A stretch of 64,000 nucleotides of DNA from BRHc4a sp049323755 (GCA_049323755.1 JBMOPE010000011.1:1-64000), one strand, 5' to 3'; positions 34,563 to 43,703 are shown, counted from the first letter of the stretch. Program-made: numbers and translations. The notes: generated by a model not told the origin, from the sequence alone.

Positions 34563-35687
34563 ATGGTTGAACTGCCTGCCTGGGCCGAAATAGACCTGAA
34601 TGCCCTATCACATAATATTAAGGAAATACGGAGAATTACCCCTCCTGAAGCAGGGATTATGGCTGTGGTAAAGGCTAATGCTTACGGTCATGGATCTCTG
34701 GAAGTATCAAGGATTGCCCTGGCAAGCGGGGCAGTCCGGCTTGCGGTGGCCAGGACTGCGGAAGGTGCTGATCTTAGAAGGGGAAACATAAAGAACCCTG
34801 TCCTTGTATTGGGTTACACGCCGGCAGGGCTTATCGGGGAGGTTTCTGAATACGGCCTGGAGCAGACTGTTTTCGGATTTGAATATGCAAAGGAAGTAAA
34901 TAATGAAGCTCTTCGTTTAGGGGTAAGGATTCCTGTTCATATTAAGGTGGACACAGGGATGGGAAGGTTAGGTGTAGTTACCGGGAAAGACTCAACAATT
35001 GATGAAATTAAAAAGATTGCATCCCTCCCTGGTATTGATGCTGTGGGCATATTCACTCATTTTGCCAGCGCTGACAGCGCAGATAAACAATTTGCCAACC
35101 AACAGCTTGAGAAGTTTAACAGCCTTCTGGAACATCTAAAGAGGGAAGGTATTGAATTTCCAATTGTACACTGCGCCAACAGCGCTGCCATTATAGATAT
35201 GCCGAACAGTGGGTTTAACCTTGTCAGGGCCGGGATTTCCATGTATGGCCTGTACCCCTCTGATGAGGTCAACGCAGAAAGAATAGAGTTAAAGCCTGTT
35301 ATGTCCTTTAAGGCAAGGATAGCCCAGGTAAAGAGAGTTCCTGCAGGTTTTTCCGTTAGTTACGGGTGTACGTATAAAACTCCTGAGGACACTGTCATAG
35401 CTACTCTTCCGGTTGGTTATGCCGATGGCTATTCGAGACGCCTTTCTTCCAGGGGAGAGGTTTTGGTAAGGGGAAAGAGGGTTCCTGTGATCGGCAGGGT
35501 ATGCATGGACCAGTGCATGATAGATGTGGGCAATTTATCCGAAGTATTTCCTGGTGAAGAGGTGGTTCTTTTCGGAAGGCAGGGAGATGCTCTATTGCCC
35601 GTGGAGGATATTGCGGTCTGGATAGGCACAATAAACTATGAGGTTGTTTGCATGGTAGGAAGCAGGGTCCCCAGGATTTATAAATAA
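34563..35687 (+). CDS. alr: alanine racemase
   Basis: A 374-residue fold-type III PLP enzyme that makes D-alanine for peptidoglycan. The PLP lysine is Lys37 in MAVVKANAYGHG. The TIM-barrel domain continues through HIKVDTGMGRLGV and HCANSAAIIDMP. The C-terminal beta domain supplies the second catalytic base Tyr in FSVSYGCTYKTPE and the conserved RVCMDQCMIDVG. Length is normal. GAGGTG precedes the ATG. It follows acpS-nnr, an order widely conserved in Firmicutes, but is separated from nnr by element 3. Confidence 0.95.
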   Translation: MVELPAWAEIDLNALSHNIKEIRRITPPEAGIMAVVKANAYGHGSLEVSRIALASGAVRLAVARTAEGADLRRGNIKNPVLVLGYTPAGLIGEVSEYGLEQTVFGFEYAKEVNNEALRLGVRIPVHIKVDTGMGRLGVVTGKDSTIDEIKKIASLPGIDAVGIFTHFASADSADKQFANQQLEKFNSLLEHLKREGIEFPIVHCANSAAIIDMPNSGFNLVRAGISMYGLYPSDEVNAERIELKPVMSFKARIAQVKRVPAGFSVSYGCTYKTPEDTVIATLPVGYADGYSRRLSSRGEVLVRGKRVPVIGRVCMDQCMIDVGNLSEVFPGEEVVLFGRQGDALLPVEDIAVWIGTINYEVVCMVGSRVPRIYK

Positions 35688-35800
35688 TATTCTTGATTCA
35701 GGTGGGGTTTTTGAGGCTAATATTGACCCTCCGCTGAAATATATTTATAATGGAAGTGATAACGCGATATTAAGGTACAGTGTTGTGCCGGGGTCAATGA

Positions 35801-35836
35801 AGTCCTAATTCCGCGCGTTTGGCGGGTTAGGGCTTT
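35801..35836 (+). promoter_or_regulatory. hairpin in the glnB leader
   Basis: AAGTCCTAATTCCGC pairs imperfectly with GGCGGGTTAGGGCTT across a short loop, ending about 30 bases before the glnB start. No long T-run follows, so it may be a leader regulatory structure rather than a terminator. Confidence 0.45.
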
Positions 35837-35864
35837 CCTATTCTAAAACGGGGAGGGATGATCC

Positions 35865-36203
35865 GTGAAGAAGATCGAGGCCATCGTACGGCCTCATAAG
35901 TTGGACGAGGTCAAGGAAGCCCTTAATAACCTTGGTGTTCATGGAATGACAGTGTCACAGGTATTTGGATGCGGAAAACAAAAAGGTGTTACAGGAGTAT
36001 ACAGAGGTCAGGAGTACAGTATTAACCTCCTTCCAAAGGTGAAAGTTGAGGTTGTTGTAAAAGATGAACTGGTTGATGAAGTGGTAAGTGTGATATGCAG
36101 CACTTCCCGTACCGGAAAGATAGGTGACGGGAAAATATTTATCACCACGGTTGATGATGCGATTCGTATAAGGACGGGTGAAAGGGGTAACGATGCCCTG
36201 TAA
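35865..36203 (+). CDS. glnB: nitrogen regulatory protein P-II
   Basis: A 112-residue P-II signal protein of exactly the usual size. It begins MKKIEAIVRPHKLDEVKEAL. The T-loop GVYRGQEYSINLLPKVKVEV carries Tyr51, the site uridylylated in Proteobacteria. The ATP-binding C-terminal motif is TGKIGDGKIFI. P-II binds 2-oxoglutarate and ATP/ADP and blocks Amt when nitrogen is plentiful. The start is a GTG with GGGAGG upstream. Because it directly precedes amt, it is probably the GlnK-type paralogue devoted to that transporter. Confidence 0.94.
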   Translation: MKKIEAIVRPHKLDEVKEALNNLGVHGMTVSQVFGCGKQKGVTGVYRGQEYSINLLPKVKVEVVVKDELVDEVVSVICSTSRTGKIGDGKIFITTVDDAIRIRTGERGNDAL

Positions 36204-36241
36204 TGTTTTAACCGGCCTATAAAGGCCGACAAGGTGCTTTT

Positions 36242-36320
36242 TCTCAACGTTGAGACAAAATAATTATATATTTAATGAGCGAAGACGCTCCCTGCCAGAG
36301 AAGGCACTGGGGCGTTTTTT
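36242..36320 (+). promoter_or_regulatory. palindrome and intrinsic terminator between glnB and amt
   Basis: A perfect 14-base palindrome, TCTCAACGTTGAGA (36242-36255), is followed by a stem ACGCTCC...GGGGCGT with an inner GCC/GGC pair and six T residues (36284-36320). The terminator sits only 27 bases before the amt start, so it could set the ratio of glnB to amt or act as an attenuator. Confidence 0.65.
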
Positions 36321-36346
36321 ATTTACCAGAATATGGGGGAGAAAGC

Positions 36347-37669
36347 ATGAATTCTTTTGGTATCTCGGAGCTTGCCGGAGGTATAGATACAATTTGGGTT
36401 TTACTCTGTGCAGCGCTGGTATTTATTATGGAAGGCGGATTCGCTTTTCTGGAAGCAGGTTTTATAAGAGCTAAGAACTCATTGAACATAGTTATGAAAG
36501 TATTTACCGACTGTACCCTTGGTATGCTGGCATACTGGGCCATAGGCTTTGCCATAATGTTCGGCCTGGATAGGGCCGGCCTCTTTGGAACAAGTGGATT
36601 TTTCCTGGACGGCGGCATGGATCACATTAACTTAAGGATACCAATCTACGCGTATTTTATTTTCCAGGCGGCCTTTGCCATGGCTGTCGCGTCTATTGTT
36701 TCCGGAGCGGTGGCCGAGCGCATGAAATTTTCCACCTATATGGTTTTCACCGTACTGGTAGCAGGATTAATATATCCTATATCAGGCCACTGGGTGTGGG
36801 GAGTTGACGGATGGCTTGCCAAAATGGGCATGATTGATTTTGCCGGCTCTGCTGCCGTTCACGCAGTAGGCGGGTGGAGCGCCCTGGCAGCGGTGCTGGT
36901 TTTGGGACCCCGGATGGGAAAATACGACGAGGATGGGAGTGTAAATGTTCTTCCGGCTCACAATATGCACCTTGCCTTCCTGGGAACCTTTATACTGTGG
37001 TTTGGCTGGTTTGGATTTAACCCCGGCAGTTCACTTACGGGCCTGGACATGAATATTGCCAAGATAGCGGTGAATACCAACCTTGCTGCAGCGGCGGGAG
37101 GAACAGCGGGAGCGATCTTTACCATGATCAGGTGGGGCAAGCCCGATCCCAGTATGGCCATGAACGGCGCCCTGGCAGGGCTTGCAGCCATTACTGCCGG
37201 CTGTGCGGTTGTGTCACCCCTTTCTGCGGTTACCATAGGCCTTGTGGCAGGAGTACTGGTTGTCCTGGCGGTAGGGTTTTTTGATAAAATCAAGGCTGAT
37301 GATCCGGTTGGCGCCATTGCGGTGCACGGGGTCAACGGGACATGGGGGGCCCTGGCGGTTGGAATATTCGCCCAGGAGGGCGGGCTTCTCTTTGGTGGAG
37401 GTTTGAAAATGTTAGGAATTCAGGCCCTGGGGGTGTTTTCCGTTTCCATTTGGGCCTTTGCAACCACATTTATAGTGTTTGTTATTCTGAAGAAACTAAT
37501 GGGAATAAGGGTTTCTCCGGAAGAGGAGTCCGAAGGTCTGGATATAAGTGAGCATGGCATGCCTGCATATACTGAGCTGACTGCGCCACCCATACTGGTG
37601 GGGGGCCATGTGCCGGATTTTGTAAACGGAGGTATGCAAAACGGAATATATTCAAGCACTCCTCGTTAA
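36347..37669 (+). CDS. amt: ammonium transporter
   Basis: A 440-residue Amt/MEP channel with about eleven helices. Family signatures include FIMEGGFAFLEAGFIRAKNS at the N-terminus, then GVDGWLAKMGMIDFAGSAAV, the pore His region HNMHLAFLGTFILWFGWFGF with NPGSS, and the second pore His in VHGVNGTWGALAVG. The C-terminal tail GLDISEHGMPAY is the docking region for P-II. The start is ATG 36347, after GGGGGAG; the longer open frame begins inside the terminator. It pairs with glnB immediately upstream. Confidence 0.95.
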   Translation: MNSFGISELAGGIDTIWVLLCAALVFIMEGGFAFLEAGFIRAKNSLNIVMKVFTDCTLGMLAYWAIGFAIMFGLDRAGLFGTSGFFLDGGMDHINLRIPIYAYFIFQAAFAMAVASIVSGAVAERMKFSTYMVFTVLVAGLIYPISGHWVWGVDGWLAKMGMIDFAGSAAVHAVGGWSALAAVLVLGPRMGKYDEDGSVNVLPAHNMHLAFLGTFILWFGWFGFNPGSSLTGLDMNIAKIAVNTNLAAAAGGTAGAIFTMIRWGKPDPSMAMNGALAGLAAITAGCAVVSPLSAVTIGLVAGVLVVLAVGFFDKIKADDPVGAIAVHGVNGTWGALAVGIFAQEGGLLFGGGLKMLGIQALGVFSVSIWAFATTFIVFVILKKLMGIRVSPEEESEGLDISEHGMPAYTELTAPPILVGGHVPDFVNGGMQNGIYSSTPR

Positions 37670-37716
37670 ATTGATTTAAGGCAAATTAAAACTGGTTAGG
37701 TTTAATCGGCTAAAAG

Positions 37717-37750
37717 AAAGGGCTGTGGTTAAAATCCACGCCCTTTTTTG
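37717..37750 (+). terminator. terminator of amt
   Basis: AAGGGCTGTGG pairs with CCACGCCCTT, followed by six T residues. Confidence 0.9.
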
Positions 37751-37767
37751 CGTATAGGCGCTGCTTT

Positions 37768-37978
37768 CCGGTCTGAATACAGAAGCCAGAATTAATTGGG
37801 AGTTGGGCTTGCCCCCGGAGCACCGTATGCAAATTATTCTACCCTGAAAACAACCCAGGTCTTTATTAGCCACAGAATTTTCATTCTCCTTGTTGGCTGC
37901 TTTGGCAGCCCGGGAGTCTGAATTCTGACTCCTGAATTCTGGATTCCGACAAAATAAGAACGTCAGTATAAGCGTATT
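37768..37978. repeat. intergenic element 4 (CTGAATT type)
   Basis: The left arm is CCGGTCTGAATACAGAAGCC. The right arm contains GGGAGTCTGAATTCTGACTC, then CTGAATTCTGGATTCCGAC. It ends with AAAATAAGAACGTCAGTATA, nearly the same as the flank of element 3. It lies between amt and the HIT gene. Confidence 0.75.
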
Positions 37979-38064
37979 TTAGGGTATTTTATACAGAAGG
38001 ATTTGCAATATTACATGTAGAAACACTTTCCAAGAAAAATTTTTAAAGGGGAGATAGAGATAAA

Positions 38065-38553
38065 ATGGACAGAATCTGGGCACCGTGGAGAACGGTATAT
38101 ATAGGCAAGGATCATGGATCGGCGTGTATATTCTGTGAAAAGCTTGAATCAGACAAGGATGCCGAAAATTATGTGATATACCGGGGTGAAAAAACCTTTG
38201 CGCTTTTAAACCTTTATCCCTACAATAACGGACATATTCTTATATCACCGAAGAGGCATGTTGGGGATATTACCGATTTGGAGCCGGACGAGCTTACTGA
38301 ACTGGGTCTGGTAACACAGAAGATGACGAGGCTTTTGAGGAATGCCTTCAATCCGGAAGGCTTCAATATAGGTGTTAATCTTGGTAAAATTGCCGGGGCG
38401 GGAGTTCCCGGTCATTTCCATATTCACATAGTTCCACGCTGGGGCGGAGACACCAATTTTATGCCTGTATTAGGAGATGTAAGAGTCATCTCCGAGGGGC
38501 TTGATCTTACGTATAAAAAGTTGACCGAGGCCATGGCAAAAGAAGGGGAATAG
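38065..38553 (+). CDS. HIT family hydrolase (Ap4A-type)
   Basis: A 162-residue HIT-superfamily nucleotide hydrolase or phosphorylase. The N-terminal MDRIWAPWRTVYI and IFCEKLE are typical of the FHIT-related Ap4A phosphorylase-like branch. NNGHILISPKRHVGDITDLE follows, and the histidine triad is PGHFHIHIVPRWGGDTNFMP. It probably hydrolyses dinucleoside polyphosphates or related nucleotides in the cytoplasm. AGGGGAGA precedes the ATG. It is monocistronic between two repeat elements. Confidence 0.92.
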   Translation: MDRIWAPWRTVYIGKDHGSACIFCEKLESDKDAENYVIYRGEKTFALLNLYPYNNGHILISPKRHVGDITDLEPDELTELGLVTQKMTRLLRNAFNPEGFNIGVNLGKIAGAGVPGHFHIHIVPRWGGDTNFMPVLGDVRVISEGLDLTYKKLTEAMAKEGE

Positions 38554-38569
38554 TTTTGAGCTAATACTG

Positions 38570-38802
38570 AAAACCTTGCAGGTCAGGAGACAGGAGACAG
38601 AATACAGGAGACAGGAGTTTTGCACACGAGCGTTAAGCCAGTGGGGCCGATTCTCTATAGTTAATTTTTTAGCCACAAAGGTGTTGAGACGGATTAAAGG
38701 TAATAGCTCCGGTCAGACTTTAATAATTTACATGCACCCTCCTGTCTCCTGTCTCCCGCTGTCTGAAAGACGGCAACGCCCGTAGGGCGTTTTTTCTATT
38801 TA
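38570..38802. repeat. intergenic element 5 (CAGGAGA type) with terminator
   Basis: The left arm has CAGGTCAGGAGACAGGAGAC followed by AGAATACAGGAGACAGGAG, and the right arm is CCTCCTGTCTCCTGTCTCCC. The end is CTGTCTGAAAGACGG, then AACGCCC-GTA-GGGCGT and a T-run, the same double hairpin as in element 1. It serves as the terminator of the HIT gene. Confidence 0.82.
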
Positions 38803-38815
38803 TTGCAAAATACTG

Positions 38816-38872
38816 TTGACAGAGGGAGAAGCAGGGTATAAATTTAACATAGCTAATAATTCAGTATGTTAA
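38816..38872 (+). promoter_or_regulatory. promoter and probable MarR operator
   Basis: TTGACA (38816-38821) and TAAATT (38839-38844) are 17 bases apart. An inverted repeat, TTAACATA and TATGTTAA with a 13-base spacer (38844-38872), overlaps the transcription start. This fits autorepression by the MarR protein encoded directly downstream. Confidence 0.65.
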
Positions 38873-38897
38873 TAATTTAATCAGAGGGGGAGAGTGG

Positions 38898-39371
38898 GTG
38901 CAAAAGGGTGGAGAATACTCGGAATACGCTGCCAGGCTGGAAGAAATGTGGGAGAAAAAGTTTGCCCTTTATTTTGAGTTCATGTTCAATAAAGGTGACA
39001 ATGAAGGCCTGACCCATGTTCAGACAGTTTTGCTTGAGTATCTGCTTAATAATGGAAATGTAACCGTTTCTGCCGTTGCAGAGTTCATGGGTGTCACCAT
39101 GGCGGCTGCATCAAGCCTCCTGGACAGGTTGGACAAGGGAGGGCTTCTGGTGAGAAACCGCAGTGACACAGACCGCCGGGTTGTATATGCCAGCCTTACA
39201 CCCCTTGGACGGGAAGTAATAGAAAGATTTATTGTCAGGAGAAGGAGCAGGCTGGAAATGGTAATTGCCAGAATGGGTCATAAACATGTCATGCAGTACC
39301 TGGAAGCCCAGAATAGCATGCTCGAGGCGCTCGAAGATCTGATTAGGGAGAAAGAGGAACAGGAGGCTTGA
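38898..39371 (+). CDS. MarR family transcriptional regulator
   Basis: A 157-residue winged-helix repressor. The DNA-binding core has VTVSAVAEFMGVTMAAASSL and then LDRLDKGGLLVRNRSDTDRR, the recognition helix and wing. Flanking helices form the dimer interface. The start is GTG 38898, after GAGGGGGAGA. Its stop overlaps the region just before the adaptor gene, so it is the first gene of an efflux operon that it probably represses. Confidence 0.92.
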   Translation: MQKGGEYSEYAARLEEMWEKKFALYFEFMFNKGDNEGLTHVQTVLLEYLLNNGNVTVSAVAEFMGVTMAAASSLLDRLDKGGLLVRNRSDTDRRVVYASLTPLGREVIERFIVRRRSRLEMVIARMGHKHVMQYLEAQNSMLEALEDLIREKEEQEA

Positions 39372-39372
39372 G

Positions 39373-40560
39373 ATGGCTGAGGGGAATAAGAGAAGGTGGG
39401 TAAAGCCTGCCGTTATAATATCCGTTATAGTCCTGCTTGTTGTTCTGATTGTTGTAAGGGCCGGCTCTAAAAAAGATAAAAATGTAACTACAGAGGAAAG
39501 GCTTCAGCCGGTTGAGGTCGCCACAGTAGTGAGCCGTCCCTTCGGTGAGGAGTTGAGTGTGGCGGGAACTGTGAGCCCATTTGCCGAGGCCACTGTGTCG
39601 CCCAAAATCTCGGGAAGGGTTGTGGCGGTACATGCCACCATAGGGCAGAGGGTGTCACAGGGTCAGGCACTGCTCACTGTGGATCAGACAGATTACCAGG
39701 TGGCCCTGAGAACTGCCGAGGCCAACCTTTCATCAGCCAGGGCAAACTCCATTCAGGCTGAAACCAGTTATGAAAATGCAAAAATAAATTACCAGCGCAC
39801 TGAGGAGCTTTTTAACCAGGGGGCAGTGGCCAAAGCCCAACTGGAGGCTGCCGAGTTGCAGCTTGCTACCGCTGAGACCGGATACAGGGCAAACCTGGCC
39901 CAAATTCAGCAGTGTGATGCAGCCCTTGATAAGGCCCGCACCGATTATGACAATACAGTGGTGGCGTCGCCTTTTTCAGGGGTTGTGGCCCAGAGAACGG
40001 CGGATGTGGGAGAAATGGTTTCCCCGCAAACTCCAGTATTTACGGTGATTCAGGATAAGCCTCTGCTGGTGAAAGTAAATCTTTCCGAAAGTACGGTTAT
40101 GCAGGTAACGCTTAATCAGAAGGTTGATATACTTGTTGCTGCAACGGGAAAGACATACCAGGGCACCGTTAGCGCTGTGGCGCCGCAGGCAGACCAGAAT
40201 ACAAAGGCTTTTGCGGCAGAAATCACACTGGATAACCCCGGCGAGGAGGTAAAGTCGGGAATGGTGGCTGACTTACGGTTAACTACCAGGAAGGTGGATA
40301 ATGCCCTGGTAGTACCTACAGATGCCCTGCTTGAAAAGGATAACGGGTCGGCTATTTTTGTCGTAGAAGGGGATATTGCCAAGGAACGGAAAGTTACCAC
40401 GGGCATGGTGGGCCAGGGCTATACCCAGGTGGCCTCCGGTCTTAATGAGGGAGAACTTGTTGTTGTAAAGGGTAATCACCTGCTGGTGGACGGCATGAAA
40501 GTGCAGGTGAAGGAGACAAAAAGTGAAAAGCCGGTCCCAACCGGGGGTGAATCTAATTGA
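39373..40560 (+). CDS. RND efflux periplasmic adaptor (membrane fusion protein)
   Basis: A 395-residue HlyD/AcrA-type adaptor. A membrane anchor (about residues 12-28, VIISVIVLLVVLIVVRA) replaces a lipoprotein signal. The split biotinyl-lipoyl domain appears as SPKISGRVVAVHATIGQRVS and then TVVASPFSGVVAQRTADVGE. The coiled-coil hairpin (about 105-180) lies between, and beta-barrel and membrane-proximal domains follow. AGGAGG precedes the ATG. It links the RND pump to the outer envelope or, in a monoderm, simply to substrate capture. Confidence 0.93.
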   Translation: MAEGNKRRWVKPAVIISVIVLLVVLIVVRAGSKKDKNVTTEERLQPVEVATVVSRPFGEELSVAGTVSPFAEATVSPKISGRVVAVHATIGQRVSQGQALLTVDQTDYQVALRTAEANLSSARANSIQAETSYENAKINYQRTEELFNQGAVAKAQLEAAELQLATAETGYRANLAQIQQCDAALDKARTDYDNTVVASPFSGVVAQRTADVGEMVSPQTPVFTVIQDKPLLVKVNLSESTVMQVTLNQKVDILVAATGKTYQGTVSAVAPQADQNTKAFAAEITLDNPGEEVKSGMVADLRLTTRKVDNALVVPTDALLEKDNGSAIFVVEGDIAKERKVTTGMVGQGYTQVASGLNEGELVVVKGNHLLVDGMKVQVKETKSEKPVPTGGESN

Positions 40561-43500
40561 AGATAGCCGAGTTTTCAGTCAAGCGCCCGGTAGCAATAAC
40601 CATGCTGATCGTGGCACTGATACTACTGGGAGTTGTTTCTCTGCCCAGGTTGAGGGTTGACCTTTACCCTGACATGAATCTTCCCTTCGTGCTTGTATCA
40701 GCGGAGTACGAGGGAGCTTCCCCTGCGGAGGTTGAGAAACTGGTTACCAAGCCTATTGAAGGAGTATTGTCATCTGTCAATAATGTTAAGGAAGTTATAT
40801 CCTGGTCTGAGCCCGGGGTCTCCCGCATAGGAATAAGGCTTGAGTGGGGCGTTGATATGAACCAGGCCGCCCTGGATATACGCGATAAGATTGATATAAT
40901 AAGGGGCTACCTTCCCTCTGATGTCAAGACCCCACAGGTTCTGAAGATGGATCCCAACAGTATGCCTATAATATCCCTTACACTGTCGGGTTCCGATCTT
41001 TCGGAAATGAAAAGGGTGGCCGAGGACGTTATCCAGCCCAAGCTTGAAAGGGCCGATGGGGTGGCCTCAGCCTATGTAACCGGCGGCAGGGAAAAGGAAA
41101 TAAAGGTCGTACTGGACCAGAATAAGCTGCAGGTATATGGCCTTACAGCCGGCCAGGTCTCCCAGGCCATAAGCTCCGATAACCTGTCGGGAACGGCAGG
41201 AACTGTGGTTAAGGGTCAAAGCGACCTGGATGTCCGAATTGTTGGTGAGTATAAAAAGGCCCAGGACCTTGAGAATATAGCAATAAGCCTCCCCAGGGGG
41301 GGTACGGTCAGGCTGGGGGACCTGGCTGAAATAAAAGATGACTACAAGAAAACGCTGCAGGTAAGCTATGTTAACGGTAATCCCTCGGTAGGCATCAGTG
41401 TGCTTAAAGAGACCGGAAGCAACACCGTCAAGGTAGCGGATAATGTTTACGAGATGATGGAGGAAATCAAGGCCGAGCTGCCCGAGGGAATGAAGCTTGA
41501 CGTGGTTTATGATCTGTCAATTTTTATCAGGCAGTCAATAAGCAACGTTGTGCAACACGGAGCCCTCGGCGGAATTCTGGCGGTTGTGGTTCTTTACCTG
41601 TTCCTGAGAAGCTTCAGGAGCACCATAATTGTAGCCCTTGTAATTCCCATCTCGGTTATTGGTACATTCAGCATGATGTACTTCGGGGGGCAGACAATCA
41701 ATATGCTGTCGCTGGGAGGTCTTGCCCTGGGAATTGGATCCCTGGTTGACTTCTCTGTGGTGGTGCTGGAGAGTATATACCGGCACAGGCAGGATGGCCA
41801 CGGCATTGTGGATGCTGCCATAAAGGGAACCTCTGAGGTTGGAAACGCTGTTACAGCCTCGGCGGCCACCCAGGTGGTTGTTTTTATGCCGATAGTGTTT
41901 GTTCAGGGACTGGCCGGCATACTGTTCGGACCCCTGGCCCTTACTGTCAGCTTCTCACACATAGCGGCCCTGTTTGCAGCCCTTACCCTGGTGCCAATGA
42001 TAACCACCAGGATGCTTAAGGTTACGGTACTTGACCATGAAAACGGGTATGATGACAATGGTCGAGGCAGACTATTGGCAACACTTCACAGGCCGGCTGA
42101 AAAATTTGGAAAAAGCTACCGTCGATTTTCAGAGCAGTATTCCCGCCTTTTGAAATGGGCACTGGGACACCGCAAGACCGTAGTGCTTACCAGCCTTGCT
42201 ATGTTTGTGGCTTCCTGCATAATAATGGCTGTTGCGGTGGGGACCGAATTCGTGCCCCAGATGGACCAGGGGCAGATAAGTGTTAATGTTGAGCTGCCCA
42301 CAGGCTCCCAGCTCTCTGAAACCCAAAAGATTGTAGCCAGGGTTGAAGAAATACTTGCTTCCGAGCCTGCAACGGATATTGTATTCTCAAATGTGGGTTC
42401 TGGAGGGCAGTTTTCCATGCTGGGGGGCGGAACTCCTGAAATGGCTACAATGCAGATTAAACTAAAGCCTCTGGACCAAAGGGATATTTCCACCAATGAA
42501 ATGGTGGAAAAGCTTAGGGATCAGGTCAGCAGTATTCCCGGAGCAAAATTTACCGTAAATGTCGCCGATGACAGCGGTGGCGGTGGGGGAGCACCCATCA
42601 GCATAAGAATTAGCGGGGACGACCTGGATACCCTAAAAGACCTTGGTGATATCGTTGCTGAAAGGGTCAAGGAAGTACAGGGAACCAGGAATGTGGTTAA
42701 CAGCCTAGAAGAGGCAAAGCCCGAAATGCAGGTCCTTGTTGACCGACAGAGGGCAGCGCAGTATGGGGTTACAGTTGGCCAGGTTCTTTCGGCCGCCAGG
42801 ACGGCTTTTGACGGACAGGTGGTTTCCAGGGTAAGGACGGGAGAAGATGAGATAGATATACGGCTTATGTACCCCAACGACTACCGTCTGGATATAAGAA
42901 ATGTTACTAACACAATGATTACCTCGGCCACCGGTGCAAAGGTTGCCCTTGGTGACGTGGCAAGGGTGGAGATGGATCATGCGCCTGTGAACATCACACG
43001 TTACAACCAGGCGCGGTTGGTAACCGTGGACGCCGAGTTTATAGGGCGTGACCTGGGAAGTGTAAACAGGGATATACAGGCAAAAATGGATGAGTTAAAA
43101 CTGCCTGCCGGTTATACCATGGACATAGGGGGGCAGGCAAAGGATATGGCAGAGTCTTTCGGAGACCTCAGCCTGGCCATACTGCTTGCCATAGTGCTGG
43201 TTTACATGGTTATGGCGGCACAGTTTGAATCACTTTTCTATCCTTTTGTAATCATGTTCTCAATTCCACCAACCATAGTTGGGGTATGTCTGGGACTTCT
43301 TATCACGGGGCACCACCTGAGCGTTCCTGCGATGATAGGCTATATAATGCTGATAGGTATAGTGGTTAACAACGCAATAGTGCTGATCGACTATGTAAAC
43401 ACCCTGAGGAAGAGGGGGCTCGGCCGTGATGAGGCGATACTTCAAGCCGGGCCGGTAAGGCTTCGCCCCATATTAATGACTACACTGGCAACAGTTCTGG

Positions 43501-43703
43501 CACTGATACCTCTTGCCTTTGGCGGCGGCGAAGGTGCAGAGGGCCAGGCGCCACTGGCTGTTGTGGTTTCCTTCGGTCTGACCCTCTCAACTATGATTAC
43601 ACTGGTGCTTATACCTGTAATGTATACTTTGCTGGATGATTTTGGCCGGTGGATTGCCAAGAGGATGTCCCTTATAGTCGGCGGCAGCGGGGTGGCGAAA
43701 TAA
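40557..43703 (+). CDS. RND efflux transporter permease
   Basis: A 1048-residue AcrB/MexB-type proton-driven pump with twelve helices and two large extracytoplasmic loops. It opens with IAEFSVKRPVAITMLIVALI. TM4 reads LGIGSLVDFSVVVLESIYRH, where AcrB has two adjacent aspartates; here only the first Asp remains and the second is Phe. TM10 has GIVVNNAIVLIDYVNTLRKR instead of the AcrB lysine, as in many HAE-type pumps. The start is a TTG overlapping the adaptor stop. No outer-membrane TolC-like gene is present in the operon. Confidence 0.94.
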   Translation: MKIAEFSVKRPVAITMLIVALILLGVVSLPRLRVDLYPDMNLPFVLVSAEYEGASPAEVEKLVTKPIEGVLSSVNNVKEVISWSEPGVSRIGIRLEWGVDMNQAALDIRDKIDIIRGYLPSDVKTPQVLKMDPNSMPIISLTLSGSDLSEMKRVAEDVIQPKLERADGVASAYVTGGREKEIKVVLDQNKLQVYGLTAGQVSQAISSDNLSGTAGTVVKGQSDLDVRIVGEYKKAQDLENIAISLPRGGTVRLGDLAEIKDDYKKTLQVSYVNGNPSVGISVLKETGSNTVKVADNVYEMMEEIKAELPEGMKLDVVYDLSIFIRQSISNVVQHGALGGILAVVVLYLFLRSFRSTIIVALVIPISVIGTFSMMYFGGQTINMLSLGGLALGIGSLVDFSVVVLESIYRHRQDGHGIVDAAIKGTSEVGNAVTASAATQVVVFMPIVFVQGLAGILFGPLALTVSFSHIAALFAALTLVPMITTRMLKVTVLDHENGYDDNGRGRLLATLHRPAEKFGKSYRRFSEQYSRLLKWALGHRKTVVLTSLAMFVASCIIMAVAVGTEFVPQMDQGQISVNVELPTGSQLSETQKIVARVEEILASEPATDIVFSNVGSGGQFSMLGGGTPEMATMQIKLKPLDQRDISTNEMVEKLRDQVSSIPGAKFTVNVADDSGGGGGAPISIRISGDDLDTLKDLGDIVAERVKEVQGTRNVVNSLEEAKPEMQVLVDRQRAAQYGVTVGQVLSAARTAFDGQVVSRVRTGEDEIDIRLMYPNDYRLDIRNVTNTMITSATGAKVALGDVARVEMDHAPVNITRYNQARLVTVDAEFIGRDLGSVNRDIQAKMDELKLPAGYTMDIGGQAKDMAESFGDLSLAILLAIVLVYMVMAAQFESLFYPFVIMFSIPPTIVGVCLGLLITGHHLSVPAMIGYIMLIGIVVNNAIVLIDYVNTLRKRGLGRDEAILQAGPVRLRPILMTTLATVLALIPLAFGGGEGAEGQAPLAVVVSFGLTLSTMITLVLIPVMYTLLDDFGRWIAKRMSLIVGGSGVAK

